From positions 1 through 64,000 of the forward strand of contig NZ_JACCGK010000011.1 of assembly GCF_013416325.1 (NCBI RefSeq): 64,000 nt of DNA, in the 5' to 3' direction. Source of the DNA: Vreelandella sedimenti. GTDB lineage: Bacteria > Pseudomonadota > Gammaproteobacteria > Pseudomonadales > Halomonadaceae. The position numbers and the translations under genes were made by a program. The notes under the pieces are model-generated. The model was given only the letters and a program-made list of their open reading frames with translations, made no database searches and was not told the DNA's origin. Numbering within the stretch: position 1 is the stretch's first letter; the number at the start of each line of letters is the position of its first letter. Below, piece by piece: positions 18,314-26,430 of the stretch.

Positions 18314-19091
18314 GCGAGAAATTCCCCATCACGAACAAGCAGGTCGGGTTATTCGGCTGTCGCGTAGCCTATTGGCGCCCGCACCGTTATACGGTAGTGA
18401 AGAATTGACCCCGCTGCAGCCCTATCAACCCTGGACAGAGCAGATGCAGCCGCTGTGTTACTGGGATGATGAGCCGGTGGCGCTGCTTGTAGAGTCCCAG
18501 GCTGGAAACGATTGGATTGATGGTCGGCAATGGATGAGCGAGCTTTCAACCGCTTGGTTTAGCCTGCTCTCTACGGCGCTGCAGGTAGGTGCTTGGTTAG
18601 AGAATCACCGTTTCTGCGGTCGCTGTGGTGCACCGGCCACCAAGCTCACTGCGGAATTCGCTATGCACTGCCACGCCTGTGGGCACCGCAACTATCCGCG
18701 TATCTCACCGTGTATTATCACGCTGGTGACCAGCGGGGAGGCGATGCTGTTGGCCCGCAGTCCGCGCTTTCCACCCGGGCGCTACTCCACCTTGGCGGGT
18801 TTTATCGAGCCAGGGGAGTCAGCGGAAGAGGCGGTGCATCGCGAGGTGTTTGAGGAAGTGGGCGTACTTATCGATCAACTGCGTTATCACCAAAGTCAGG
18901 CGTGGCCATTCCCGCACTCACTGATGTTTGGTTACTTCGCCGAAGCCACCACCCGGCGCATTCGCATCGATGGGGTGGAAATTAGCGATGCAGCGTGGTT
19001 TTCTCCCCGCCAGTTACCCTCTCTGCCGCCGCCTTACTCGATATCCCGGGAACTGATCGAAACCCATTTGGCACGCTGGCGCGAAGAATAA
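18306..19091 (+). CDS. nudC: NADH pyrophosphatase / RNA NAD-decapping hydrolase NudC
   Basis: NudC hydrolyses NADH to NMNH and AMP and removes NAD caps from RNA. The product shows a zinc ribbon CGRCG...CHACG (about residues 104-125), the SQAWPFPHSLM signature typical of NudC, and a complete Nudix box beginning GFIEPGE and ending REVFEEVGV. I chose the ATG at 18306, which overlaps the dnaQ stop; an in-frame TTG at 18288 would add six residues and also lies inside dnaQ. Coupling to dnaQ suggests shared transcription. Confidence 0.92.
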   Translation: MLRREIPHHEQAGRVIRLSRSLLAPAPLYGSEELTPLQPYQPWTEQMQPLCYWDDEPVALLVESQAGNDWIDGRQWMSELSTAWFSLLSTALQVGAWLENHRFCGRCGAPATKLTAEFAMHCHACGHRNYPRISPCIITLVTSGEAMLLARSPRFPPGRYSTLAGFIEPGESAEEAVHREVFEEVGVLIDQLRYHQSQAWPFPHSLMFGYFAEATTRRIRIDGVEISDAAWFSPRQLPSLPPPYSISRELIETHLARWREE

Positions 19092-19116
19092 GCGGCGACG
19101 CGTGCCGATATGACGA

Positions 19117-19428
19117 TTACTCGCTAGGGAATAAGCTAGTCAGCTTAGTGGCCAGCATGACATTACCGGTCGCTTTTAGCTTGCCGGTCATAAAGGCCGT
19201 CATGCCATTGATCTCACCGCTCATAATGCCTTTTAGCGTGTCAGTGGTTAGGCTTAAGCTGACAGAAGGATCGTCATGTTCACCCTCTTGTACGTGTAGC
19301 GTGCCATCTTGGATATTTAAGTAGTAGCTGCCCGCATCGGTAAAGTGAAACTGGAAAACTTCATCCATGCCCTTTGCCGCTTCTGGATTAAAACGCGCTT
19401 TTAGCTTCTCAAGGGTGTTGTTTGACAT
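19117..19428 (-). CDS. SCP2 sterol-binding domain protein
   Basis: The 103-residue product is a stand-alone SCP2-type lipid-binding domain: FHFTDAGSYYLNIQDG, then the typical DPSVSLSLTTDTLKGIMSGEINGMTAFMTGKL core. Members bind lipids or acyl chains in a hydrophobic tunnel; the bacterial role is unclear. I chose the ATG at 19426-19428, which follows GAGAG; an upstream in-frame start would add a hydrophobic stretch that is not usual for the family. It converges with nudC and is divergent from sohB. Confidence 0.85.
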   Translation of the reverse strand: MSNNTLEKLKARFNPEAAKGMDEVFQFHFTDAGSYYLNIQDGTLHVQEGEHDDPSVSLSLTTDTLKGIMSGEINGMTAFMTGKLKATGNVMLATKLTSLFPSE

Positions 19429-19601
19429 GACATATCTCTCGGTTAAGTAGATCAGGCTAAGGCTAGCGACCAGAGCCAAAAGAAACAATCGTAAAGGTAG
19501 GCGAGGTTATTTCATACGGGCGTTCCAATCAAGAGCGCTAGTCACTATCAGCAAACGCATATCGAGCTATAAAGGAATTAATCCTCTAATGGAGAACATC
19601 A

Positions 19602-20645
19602 ATGAGTGAATGGGTAGCAGAAATAGGCACTTTTGTTGTGCAAACCACCATCGTGATGGCGCTGATAGGCATTGGCCTGCTGCTTATTGCGCGAACCAAA
19701 CAGGACAAAGAGAGTGACCTGAAGCTCACGATCGAGCCACTTAACGATCAACGCCGCCGTCGTGACCGGCGTTTGCGGCTGGCTGCCACGCTTCCTGGTG
19801 CGCGCAAAAAACTGCTGAAACTATTTCGCAGCGAAGATAAAAAACGTCACAAGGGGCACAAAACGGAGCAAGACGGCGCCTCGGCGCCAAGGGTTTGGGT
19901 GCTCGACTTTCATGGCGATCTGAAAGCCTCGCAAACGGAGCATTTTGCTCAAGAGGTGTCGGCCATCATCGGTGTCGCCGTTAAAGAAGACGAGGTAGTG
20001 GTGCGTCTTGAATCCGCGGGTGGCCTGGTGCATGCCTATGGGTTGGCAGCGGCGCAGTTAGACCGGCTGCGCACGGCGGGGCTAAACACAACCGTCTGTA
20101 TCGACAAGGTGGCGGCAAGCGGTGGTTACCTGATGGCCTGTACCGCAAAGCACATCAAGGCCGCGCCCTTCGCAGTGATTGGTTCCATCGGCGTGGTGGC
20201 ACAGGTTCCCAATATTCATCGTCTGCTTAAGCGCCACGATGTTGATGTCGAACTGCTGACCGCGGGTAAATATAAACGTACCTTAACCGTTCTGGGTGAA
20301 AATACCGAAGAGGGTAAAGCGAAGTTCTTGGAGGATTTAGAGAATACGCACCGCTTGTTTAAAAGCTATGTGGCAGAACGGCGTCCCGCCATGGATATCG
20401 ACACCCTCGCCACAGGCGAGATTTGGTACGGTAGCGAGGCATTATCTCTACAGCTTGTCGACAGCGTAGGGACTAGCGAATCTTATCTGGTAGAACGTAT
20501 GACCGAGGCGCAAGTGTTTACAGTGAAGCTAGAAGCCCCTAAAACCGTCAGCCGTAAACTGGGATTGGCCATTTCAGAAGGCGTTGAAAAAGCAGCGCTG
20601 AAAGCGCTTGGCCTAATCGACGCCGCTGGGTGGCAGCGGCGCTGA
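19602..20645 (+). CDS. sohB: Inner-membrane peptidase SohB (S49 family)
   Basis: SohB is a membrane-anchored serine peptidase of the SppA (S49) family. The 347-residue protein has one N-terminal membrane helix (about 12-31), a basic linker rich in Arg/Lys, and the peptidase domain from about residue 95. The nucleophile is Ser173 in KVAASGGYLMAC, with a catalytic Lys in the GKYKRTLT segment (223-225), giving the Ser-Lys dyad. The GSIGVV motif for substrate binding follows the serine. A GGAG site lies shortly before the ATG. It stands alone, with the ArsR gene converging 17 bases downstream. Confidence 0.93.
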   Translation: MSEWVAEIGTFVVQTTIVMALIGIGLLLIARTKQDKESDLKLTIEPLNDQRRRRDRRLRLAATLPGARKKLLKLFRSEDKKRHKGHKTEQDGASAPRVWVLDFHGDLKASQTEHFAQEVSAIIGVAVKEDEVVVRLESAGGLVHAYGLAAAQLDRLRTAGLNTTVCIDKVAASGGYLMACTAKHIKAAPFAVIGSIGVVAQVPNIHRLLKRHDVDVELLTAGKYKRTLTVLGENTEEGKAKFLEDLENTHRLFKSYVAERRPAMDIDTLATGEIWYGSEALSLQLVDSVGTSESYLVERMTEAQVFTVKLEAPKTVSRKLGLAISEGVEKAALKALGLIDAAGWQRR

Positions 20646-20662
20646 GATTCAACCTTGAAGCG

Positions 20663-20983
20663 TTATGCAGCGTAATGGTGTGCCAAGGTATCGATCACGG
20701 CCTTGGCGCTTTCGCTGCTTAACGAATAATAGATGGTTTGTGACTCCCGTCGGGTATCGACGAGCTCATCACGCCGCAAAATAGCCAGATGTTGCGAAAG
20801 CGCCGACTGACTTAACGCAAGTTGTTGATTAATTTGCGTTACTGACAGCTCTTTCTCGGCAAGAAGGCAGAGTATTTGCAGCCGTTTCTCGTTGGCCAAC
20901 GCTTTAAGCAGGTTAGTTCCCGCTTCAATCGCGCGACAGTTATGTTCAAGCAGACGTGTAGCGGCGCTTGTAGAAGCAGACAT
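20663..20983 (-). CDS. ArsR-family transcriptional regulator
   Basis: The 106-residue protein is a compact winged-helix repressor: LLKALANEKRLQILCLL starts the domain, LSQSALSQHLAILRRDELVDTRRESQ is the recognition helix, and TIYYSL is the wing. It most resembles the BigR/SqrR-like subgroup that senses persulfide through two cysteines. Here only the helix Cys (ILCLL) is present in that position, with another at residue 16, and the C-terminal cysteine is missing (ends HHYAA). It may therefore sense a different signal. The three 14-bp repeats beginning 33 bases upstream of its start may be its operator. Confidence 0.9.
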   Translation of the reverse strand: MSASTSAATRLLEHNCRAIEAGTNLLKALANEKRLQILCLLAEKELSVTQINQQLALSQSALSQHLAILRRDELVDTRRESQTIYYSLSSESAKAVIDTLAHHYAA

Positions 20984-21309
20984 AATGATCTCCTTGCCTA
21001 CACTGTTACATCAGCGTTTTATAAGCATTGTTTTAAAGGCGTCGTTTTAAAGGCATTGTTGTACGTTGTCGAGGCATCGTCGCGTCGCGAGGATCATGTT
21101 GTTTAATGATCAGTAATTTAGCGAGTTTTGTCCAAGCTGCTGTTTAACGGTTAATCAATGGTAGTCATTCGACACCTTGTCGACAATGTTGGTGCCTGTC
21201 TACCGCTTTGGTCGCTATTTAGCCCATAGTATGAGGGCGAAATATCGGTTTCCTTTATAAAGTGTCAACAATCCTCCGTGATCGTTACTACAAAAAAGAT
21301 AGGGACACC
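20984..21309. other. Intergenic region between arsR-type gene and prpE
   Basis: This 326-base divergent region holds the promoters for the ArsR gene and prpE. It contains the tandem 14-bp repeats described separately and a perfect 10-bp palindrome TTGTCGACAA at 21177-21186, a candidate operator on the prpE side. I see no gene. Confidence 0.5.
21016..21057. repeat. Three tandem 14-bp repeats upstream of the ArsR gene
   Basis: The units are GTTTTATAAGCATT (21016), GTTTTAAAGGCGTC (21030) and GTTTTAAAGGCATT (21044), followed by a partial fourth start GTTG. The exact 14-base period and position 33 bases upstream of the minus-strand start at 20983 suggest iterated protein-binding sites, or replication slippage in an operator. 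Confidence 0.6.
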
Positions 21310-23235
21310 ATGAGCCGCTACCAACACACCTTCCAACGCTCCATCGAACATCCTGAATCGTTCTGGGCCGAGCAGGCCAAACGTATTCCCTGGTACACGC
21401 CGCCTAAAACCGTTCTCAGCTACGATGAGCAGAGCCCTGGGAAAGAGCATGCTCGTTGGTTCAGCGACGGCGAAATGAATCTTAGCTACGCTGCACTGGA
21501 TTATCATGTCGAAAATGGGCGCGGTGATCAGGCGGCGATTTTCTGGGATTCGCCTGCCGCACAAGCCAAACTCACCCTTAGCTACCGCGAAATGCGCGAT
21601 AAAGTGGCGTATTTTGCGGGAGCGCTAGCGCAATTAGGCGTCACTAAGGGGGATCGCGTGGTGATCTATATGCCGATGATCCCCGAAGCGCTGGTGGCCA
21701 TGTACGCCTGCGCCCGGCTTGGCGCTATTCACTCGGTGGTATTTGGTGGCTTCGCCCCCCATGAGCTGGCGGCGCGGATTGAAGACGCCGAGCCTAAAGT
21801 GGTGGTTGCCGCTTCCTGCGGTATCGAGCTAGGCAAGGTGTTGCCCTATAAGCCTATGGTAGACCAAGCCGTTGAATTAAGCGCCCATAAGCCGGCTGCC
21901 TGTGTCGTTTATCAGCGTGAAGCGCACCGGGCTGAGTTGAGGGAAGGCGATTACGACTGGGAAGCGTTGGTTGCGAAGGCGCCGTTTGCTGAGTGCGTGC
22001 CGGTGAAGGGAACCGACCCGCTGTATATCCTCTATACCTCAGGTACCACCGGAAAACCCAAAGGCGTTATGCGCGATACGGGGGGATATGCGGTGGCGCT
22101 GGCCTATTCGATGCAGGCGATCTACGCCATGGAGCCCGGTGAAGTGTTCTTTACCGCTTCGGATGTGGGTTGGGTCGTCGGGCACTCTTACATTGTTTAC
22201 GCCCCTTTGCTACTTGGTTGCACCACGCTGGTATACGAAGGTAAGCCGGTAAAAACCCCCGATGCGGGCAGCTTCTGGCGCTTGATCGAGGAGTACCGGG
22301 TGAAGAGTTTCTTCACAGCGCCCACGGCCTTCCGTGCGATTAAGAAAGAGGATCCCGAGGGCAAACTTCTACAGAACTACGATATCAGCAGCCTAAAGCA
22401 CCTCTACGTGGCCGGCGAGCGCCTCGATCCACCCACGTTTCACTGGCTGGATGACCTTTTGGACGTGCCGGTGATTGATCACTGGTGGCAAACTGAAACC
22501 GGCTGGCCCATCGCCGCCAACTTGCCCGGCATTGAGGCCGTTCCAACCAAGGCGGGATCCGCAACGTTCCCCGTTCCTGGCTTCAATGTGCAAGTGCTCA
22601 ATCGCGATGGAGAGCAGGCCAAACCCATGGAGCAGGGCAGTGTGGTGATCAAACAGCCCATGCCTCCAGGTTGTTTGACCGGCGTTTGGCGCGACGAGAA
22701 GCGCTTTCATAGTGCCTATATGGCGGCGTTCCCCGGTTATTATTTAACCGGGGATGGCGGTTATTTTGATGAGCAGGGCTATCTGTTCATTATGGGCCGC
22801 ACCGATGACGTCATTAACGTGGCGGGGCACAGACTCTCGACCGGTGAAATCGAAGAGGTGGTCGGTGCGCATCCCGCGGTGGCCGAGTGCGCGGTGATTG
22901 GGATTCATGACGATCTTAAAGGACAATTGCCGATTGGCTTGGTGATTCCCAAAGATGGTTTTAACGGCGATGAAGCGACACTGGAGGCCGAACTGATCGC
23001 GCGTGTTCGCGAGCATATTGGCCCGATTGCCTGCTTCAAACAGGTATTAGTGGTCGACCGATTACCCAAAACCCGCTCGGGTAAGATTTTACGCAAGCTG
23101 CTGCGTACGATTGCTGACGGCAAAGAGTTTGGCATTCCCTCGACCATTGATGACCCCACCAGCTTGGCCGATGTCCACGCTGCCATGCGCGAACGCTCGG
23201 TAGGCGCTGCGGACAGAGCCACACCGCTAGATTGA
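21310..23235 (+). CDS. prpE: Propionyl-CoA synthetase PrpE
   Basis: PrpE activates propionate to propionyl-CoA through an acyl-adenylate, as the first step of the methylcitrate pathway. The 641-residue product begins SRYQHTFQRSIEHPESFWAE, typical of PrpE, and has the AMP-binding P-loop YTSGTTGKPKG, the WWQTETGWPI motif, GYYLTGDGG and the C-terminal PKTRSGKILRKLLR with the catalytic Lys that protein acetyltransferases modify. I chose the ATG at 21310, which follows ATAGGGACACC. No other prp genes are adjacent, so this copy may serve general propionate scavenging. Confidence 0.93.
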   Translation: MSRYQHTFQRSIEHPESFWAEQAKRIPWYTPPKTVLSYDEQSPGKEHARWFSDGEMNLSYAALDYHVENGRGDQAAIFWDSPAAQAKLTLSYREMRDKVAYFAGALAQLGVTKGDRVVIYMPMIPEALVAMYACARLGAIHSVVFGGFAPHELAARIEDAEPKVVVAASCGIELGKVLPYKPMVDQAVELSAHKPAACVVYQREAHRAELREGDYDWEALVAKAPFAECVPVKGTDPLYILYTSGTTGKPKGVMRDTGGYAVALAYSMQAIYAMEPGEVFFTASDVGWVVGHSYIVYAPLLLGCTTLVYEGKPVKTPDAGSFWRLIEEYRVKSFFTAPTAFRAIKKEDPEGKLLQNYDISSLKHLYVAGERLDPPTFHWLDDLLDVPVIDHWWQTETGWPIAANLPGIEAVPTKAGSATFPVPGFNVQVLNRDGEQAKPMEQGSVVIKQPMPPGCLTGVWRDEKRFHSAYMAAFPGYYLTGDGGYFDEQGYLFIMGRTDDVINVAGHRLSTGEIEEVVGAHPAVAECAVIGIHDDLKGQLPIGLVIPKDGFNGDEATLEAELIARVREHIGPIACFKQVLVVDRLPKTRSGKILRKLLRTIADGKEFGIPSTIDDPTSLADVHAAMRERSVGAADRATPLD

Positions 23236-23278
23236 TGCGGCTACTTTTTTATTAGCCAAGTGCCAGGTCATGTAGATT

Positions 23279-23312
23279 GCCAAGGGGTGTCAGCGTCGAT
23301 CCCTTGGCTTTT
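23279..23312 (+). terminator. Rho-independent terminator of prpE
   Basis: GCCAAGGG (23279-23286) pairs perfectly with CCCTTGGC (23301-23308) around a 14-base loop and is followed by TTTT. It lies 44 bases after the prpE stop. Confidence 0.75.
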
Positions 23313-23392
23313 AATATCATGTAGAAACCGTATAATGCGCTCCCCAGAGCAGCGCCAGCTTCATCAGCGTTGATTTAGTGATGGGCTTACTA

Positions 23393-23433
23393 CCCCGAGG
23401 GTTCCCTAACCCCTCTTATCTATTAAAAAAAGG
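23393..23433 (+). promoter_or_regulatory. Candidate preQ1-I riboswitch upstream of yhhQ
   Basis: GAGGG at 23397-23401 pairs with CCCTC at 23411-23415 around the loop TTCCCTAAC. An A-rich tail ends in AAAAAAAGG (23425-23433), whose AGG can pair with the CCT of the loop to form the expected H-type pseudoknot. That AAGG is also the Shine-Dalgarno sequence of yhhQ, so preQ1 binding would block translation, as in the known Thermoanaerobacter aptamer, with which the stem, UAACCCC and AAGG spacing agree. The linker is about four bases longer than usual. Regulating yhhQ-type transporters is an established role of this class. Confidence 0.5.
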
Positions 23434-23442
23434 TCTACCCGC

Positions 23443-24111
23443 ATGTTTGCATTGAGTGAGACTCAGCACCGCCGTTGCCTAATGGTGATGGTGGCTTTCC
23501 ATATCGGCATTATTGCCGCCAGTAACTATTTAGTTCAGCTGCCGTTTACGCTGTTTGGCCTTCATACCACCTGGGGCGCGTTTAGCTTCCCGTTTATCTT
23601 TCTAGCCACCGACCTAACAGTACGTCTGTTTGGTAAAGGGTCGGCGCGATCGATTATTCTGCGCGTTATGCTCCCCGCACTGCTGGTCTCCTATGTGGTA
23701 TCCGTGGTATTTCCCCGCGGCAGCTTTGCCGGGATTGAGGCACTTTCGGAGTGGAACCTGTTTGTCGCCCGTATCGCCCTCGCCAGCTTCCTGGCCTATG
23801 TGATTGGCCAACTGCTGGATGTACAGGTGTTTGACCGCTTGCGCCAGTGGGCATGGTGGGTGGCGCCCGTTTGCTCAACGGTGTTGGGTAACTTGGCCGA
23901 CACCTTTGCATTCTTCTCGGCGGCGTTCTATAACAGCCCAGACCCGTTTATGGCTGCCAATTGGGTAGAAATTGCCGCCGTCGACTATGCCATTAAGCTC
24001 GCTATCAGCCTGCTGTTTTTCCTCCCGCTGTATGGCTTGCTGCTTGCCTGGCTAACGCGCCGCTTGGTGGTTTGGACAGGCCAGGTGGATGCCGAGCCTC
24101 GTACGGCGTAA
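23443..24111 (+). CDS. yhhQ: Queuosine precursor (preQ0) transporter YhhQ
   Basis: The 222-residue protein is an integral membrane protein with about six helices, and its sequence matches the YhhQ/COG1738 family: HIGIIAASNYLVQLPF, FPFIFLATDLTVRLFG, and the characteristic VCSTVLGNLADTFAFF segment. YhhQ imports 7-cyano-7-deazaguanine for queuosine synthesis. A candidate preQ1 riboswitch overlaps its ribosome-binding site. It is followed after 40 bases by the esterase gene. Confidence 0.9.
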   Translation: MFALSETQHRRCLMVMVAFHIGIIAASNYLVQLPFTLFGLHTTWGAFSFPFIFLATDLTVRLFGKGSARSIILRVMLPALLVSYVVSVVFPRGSFAGIEALSEWNLFVARIALASFLAYVIGQLLDVQVFDRLRQWAWWVAPVCSTVLGNLADTFAFFSAAFYNSPDPFMAANWVEIAAVDYAIKLAISLLFFLPLYGLLLAWLTRRLVVWTGQVDAEPRTA

Positions 24112-24151
24112 TCGCATAAACACACAGAGTCCGCAAGGCTGAGGAGCTAGC

Positions 24152-24955
24152 ATGACTGACGTTGCCACCGTTGATCTCCACTTTATCGATATGCCCGCCG
24201 ACGAAGCCGCGGCGGATAAACCTCCGCTGGTGGTGATTCATGGCTTGCTGGGGAGTGCTGATAATTGGCGTTCGCACTTAAAAGTGTGGCAGGGCAGTCG
24301 CCGGGTGATTGCGCTGGATCTGCGTAACCATGGCCGTTCACCCCATGCAGAGGGAATGCGTTACGCCACCATGGCGGATGACGTGATAGCGCTATTGGAC
24401 AAGCTCTCGATCGAGCGCGCTCATGTGCTGGGCCACTCCATGGGTGGCAAAGTAGCGATCAGCTTGGCGCGCTTGGCACCTGAGCGGGTGGCGTCGTTGA
24501 TTGTGGCGGATATTGCCCCGGTGGCGTATGAGCACGGCCACGATGATGTGTTTGCCGCGCTCGATAATGTGCGGGAAGGCCAGCCCAAAAATCGTCGTGA
24601 AGCCGATGATCTGCTGGGCGAGCATGTTGAGTCGCGACCCACACGGCTGTTCTTGGCCACTAATCTGGTGCGCAATGACGATAACGTGATGGCAATTCGG
24701 GTAGGCTTAGATCAGATCAAGCGTGGTTATAGCGACATTATCGGCATTCCCGATGGTGAGCAGCCCTACGATGGACCGTCGCTGGTGCTGCGTGGCGGCG
24801 ATTCCCACTATGTGGCTGACGATATGATCCCCGCGCTGCGTGAATTGTTGCCCCGTGCCCGTGTGGTAACGCTCAAAAATGCCGGTCACTGGCTACACGC
24901 CGACCAGCCGGAAGCCTTCCAGCAGGCCGTGACGGCGTTTGTAGAGGCGCAGTAG
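24152..24955 (+). CDS. Alpha/beta-hydrolase, YbfF-type esterase
   Basis: The 267-residue protein is an alpha/beta-hydrolase: oxyanion segment HGLLGSADNWR (about 30-40), nucleophile elbow GHSMGGK, an acid residue near residue 205-220 and the C-terminal His in GHWLHADQP. The VADIAPVAYEHGH segment and overall length match the YbfF subgroup, which hydrolyses short acyl esters and thioesters in vitro. A GAGGAG site precedes the ATG. The physiological substrate is unknown. Confidence 0.88.
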   Translation: MTDVATVDLHFIDMPADEAAADKPPLVVIHGLLGSADNWRSHLKVWQGSRRVIALDLRNHGRSPHAEGMRYATMADDVIALLDKLSIERAHVLGHSMGGKVAISLARLAPERVASLIVADIAPVAYEHGHDDVFAALDNVREGQPKNRREADDLLGEHVESRPTRLFLATNLVRNDDNVMAIRVGLDQIKRGYSDIIGIPDGEQPYDGPSLVLRGGDSHYVADDMIPALRELLPRARVVTLKNAGHWLHADQPEAFQQAVTAFVEAQ

Positions 24956-24993
24956 ATGCGTGTTTAGTTGATAACTTAAGAAGCGCTGTTTTA

Positions 24994-26390
24994 TCACAGT
25001 GGTGTGACCGTTAAACCGTGCTGCTCTGGGTAACGCAAGAAACGGTTCAAAATTCGGTAGCTATCCACATCAAAGCTTGCGGGTGCGTCCGCCAGCGTTT
25101 GCGCTTTGTTAAAACTTGCCGCACTGCCCAAGTAGCACCACTGTCGAACGACATGCCATGCAGGCGCTGTAGCGTCCGCTGACTGCTCCTCAATAGCAAT
25201 GCTGCCTGGCCACGGCCAAACATTGACCTGAAGCTGGGTGAGGGCTTCCTGTGCCCGCTGGGTATGTGCTGCTATCGACTCCTGACCATTGCATGCTCCG
25301 CGGCACTTGCCCACCTGATTGGCAAAACAACGCCCCTTACCTTTTTCGAGCCCCAACACCCGAGGGCAGAGCTGCTGCTCTTCAGCAATAGCGCGCAATG
25401 CGCTCTTGGCTTCCCGCGCATTACGAAACAAACCATACAGCGTGCCACCTAGAGGCTGGGCCAGCGGTTGGCTCAAAGCGCTACCGCTGAGTAGCTCAGG
25501 GTGGTCGGCTTCCTCGGCCCAGTGCCAGGTCGTTAACTTACGCTGCTTGCGCAGTTGCCGGTTCATAATCGGCATTAGCGTTTTAACTAACTGCGCTTCA
25601 CGCAACTGGGCGCCTAAATCGCCAGCGTCTCTTCCCATTCGATATGTTGCACCTGCTGGGCAAGACGCATCTCTTTATCGTCCTGGTGGTCGCGCTGAAA
25701 ATGCCCTAGCACGCGGCTACGTAGATTGATGCTTTTGCCCACATACAGGGGCAGCCGGTTGTGGCCGTAAAACAGGTAGACACCGGGGCAGGCGGGCAAC
25801 CGTTCCAGCTGCGCACTATCCAGATGGGCAGGAAGCGTGCGGTGGCGGCGCTCATCGCCCAACAGGCGCTGCCACGCTTCATCGCTGTGCTCAACCTGCC
25901 ACGCTTGCCAGAGTGACCACAGCGCGTCCACATCGTCTCCGGCACGGTGGTGGCAGATGGGGGTGATAGCGTAGCGGTTAAGCAGTGCTTTCAGGTTATG
26001 TTGGCGCTCCTGGGGCGCTATCCGTCGGGATAAGCGCAGTGTGCATATCAACGATACTCGGTAATCCTGCCCGGCGCGCTTAAATTCGTTGCGCAAAAAG
26101 CTGTAGTCAAAGCGCGCATTGTGGGCTACCAACTGCCCGTCGCCCAACCACTCCCGGAGTGATTCGGCTATCTGCACAAAGCGTGGCGCACCAACCAGCA
26201 TGTCGTCGCTAATCCCGGTCAACTGAGTGATTTGCGCGGGCACTTTGCATTCTGGGTAAATTAAGCTCGACCAACGATCCACTAGCTCTCCGTTGACGAC
26301 TTTGAGAGCGGCTATTTCAGTAATCCGATCCCGCGTCGCCCGGGTGCCGGTGGTTTCAACGTCTATAAAAATTAAACCTGTTTCGCTCAT
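24994..26390 (-). pseudogene. Frameshifted 3'-5' exonuclease / GIY-YIG (Cho/UvrC-like) nuclease
   Basis: The 5' part (26390-25614) encodes a DEDDh exonuclease domain (FIDVETTGTRATRDRITEI, HNARFDYSF) followed by a GIY-YIG domain (CPGVYLFYGHNRLPLYVGKS). It runs into a stop after WEETLAI. The 3' part (25638-24994) continues the same protein in another frame (GDLGAQLREAQLVKTLMP... to RYPEQHGLTVTPL). The reading resumes if one base, most simply a G in the GGC run near 25623, is restored, giving a protein of about 465 residues like the exonuclease/GIY-YIG fusion common in Pseudomonas and Halomonas. Either the gene is inactivated or this is a sequencing error. Confidence 0.8.
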
Positions 26391-26430
26391 GGGCCGCCAT
26401 GGTAGTGGATGGAGAGCTATTAATGCTTGG

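Noticed and set aside
21016..21057. CRISPR-like repeats
   Set aside because: The units are adjacent with no spacers and no cas genes exist in the window; it is a short tandem repeat.
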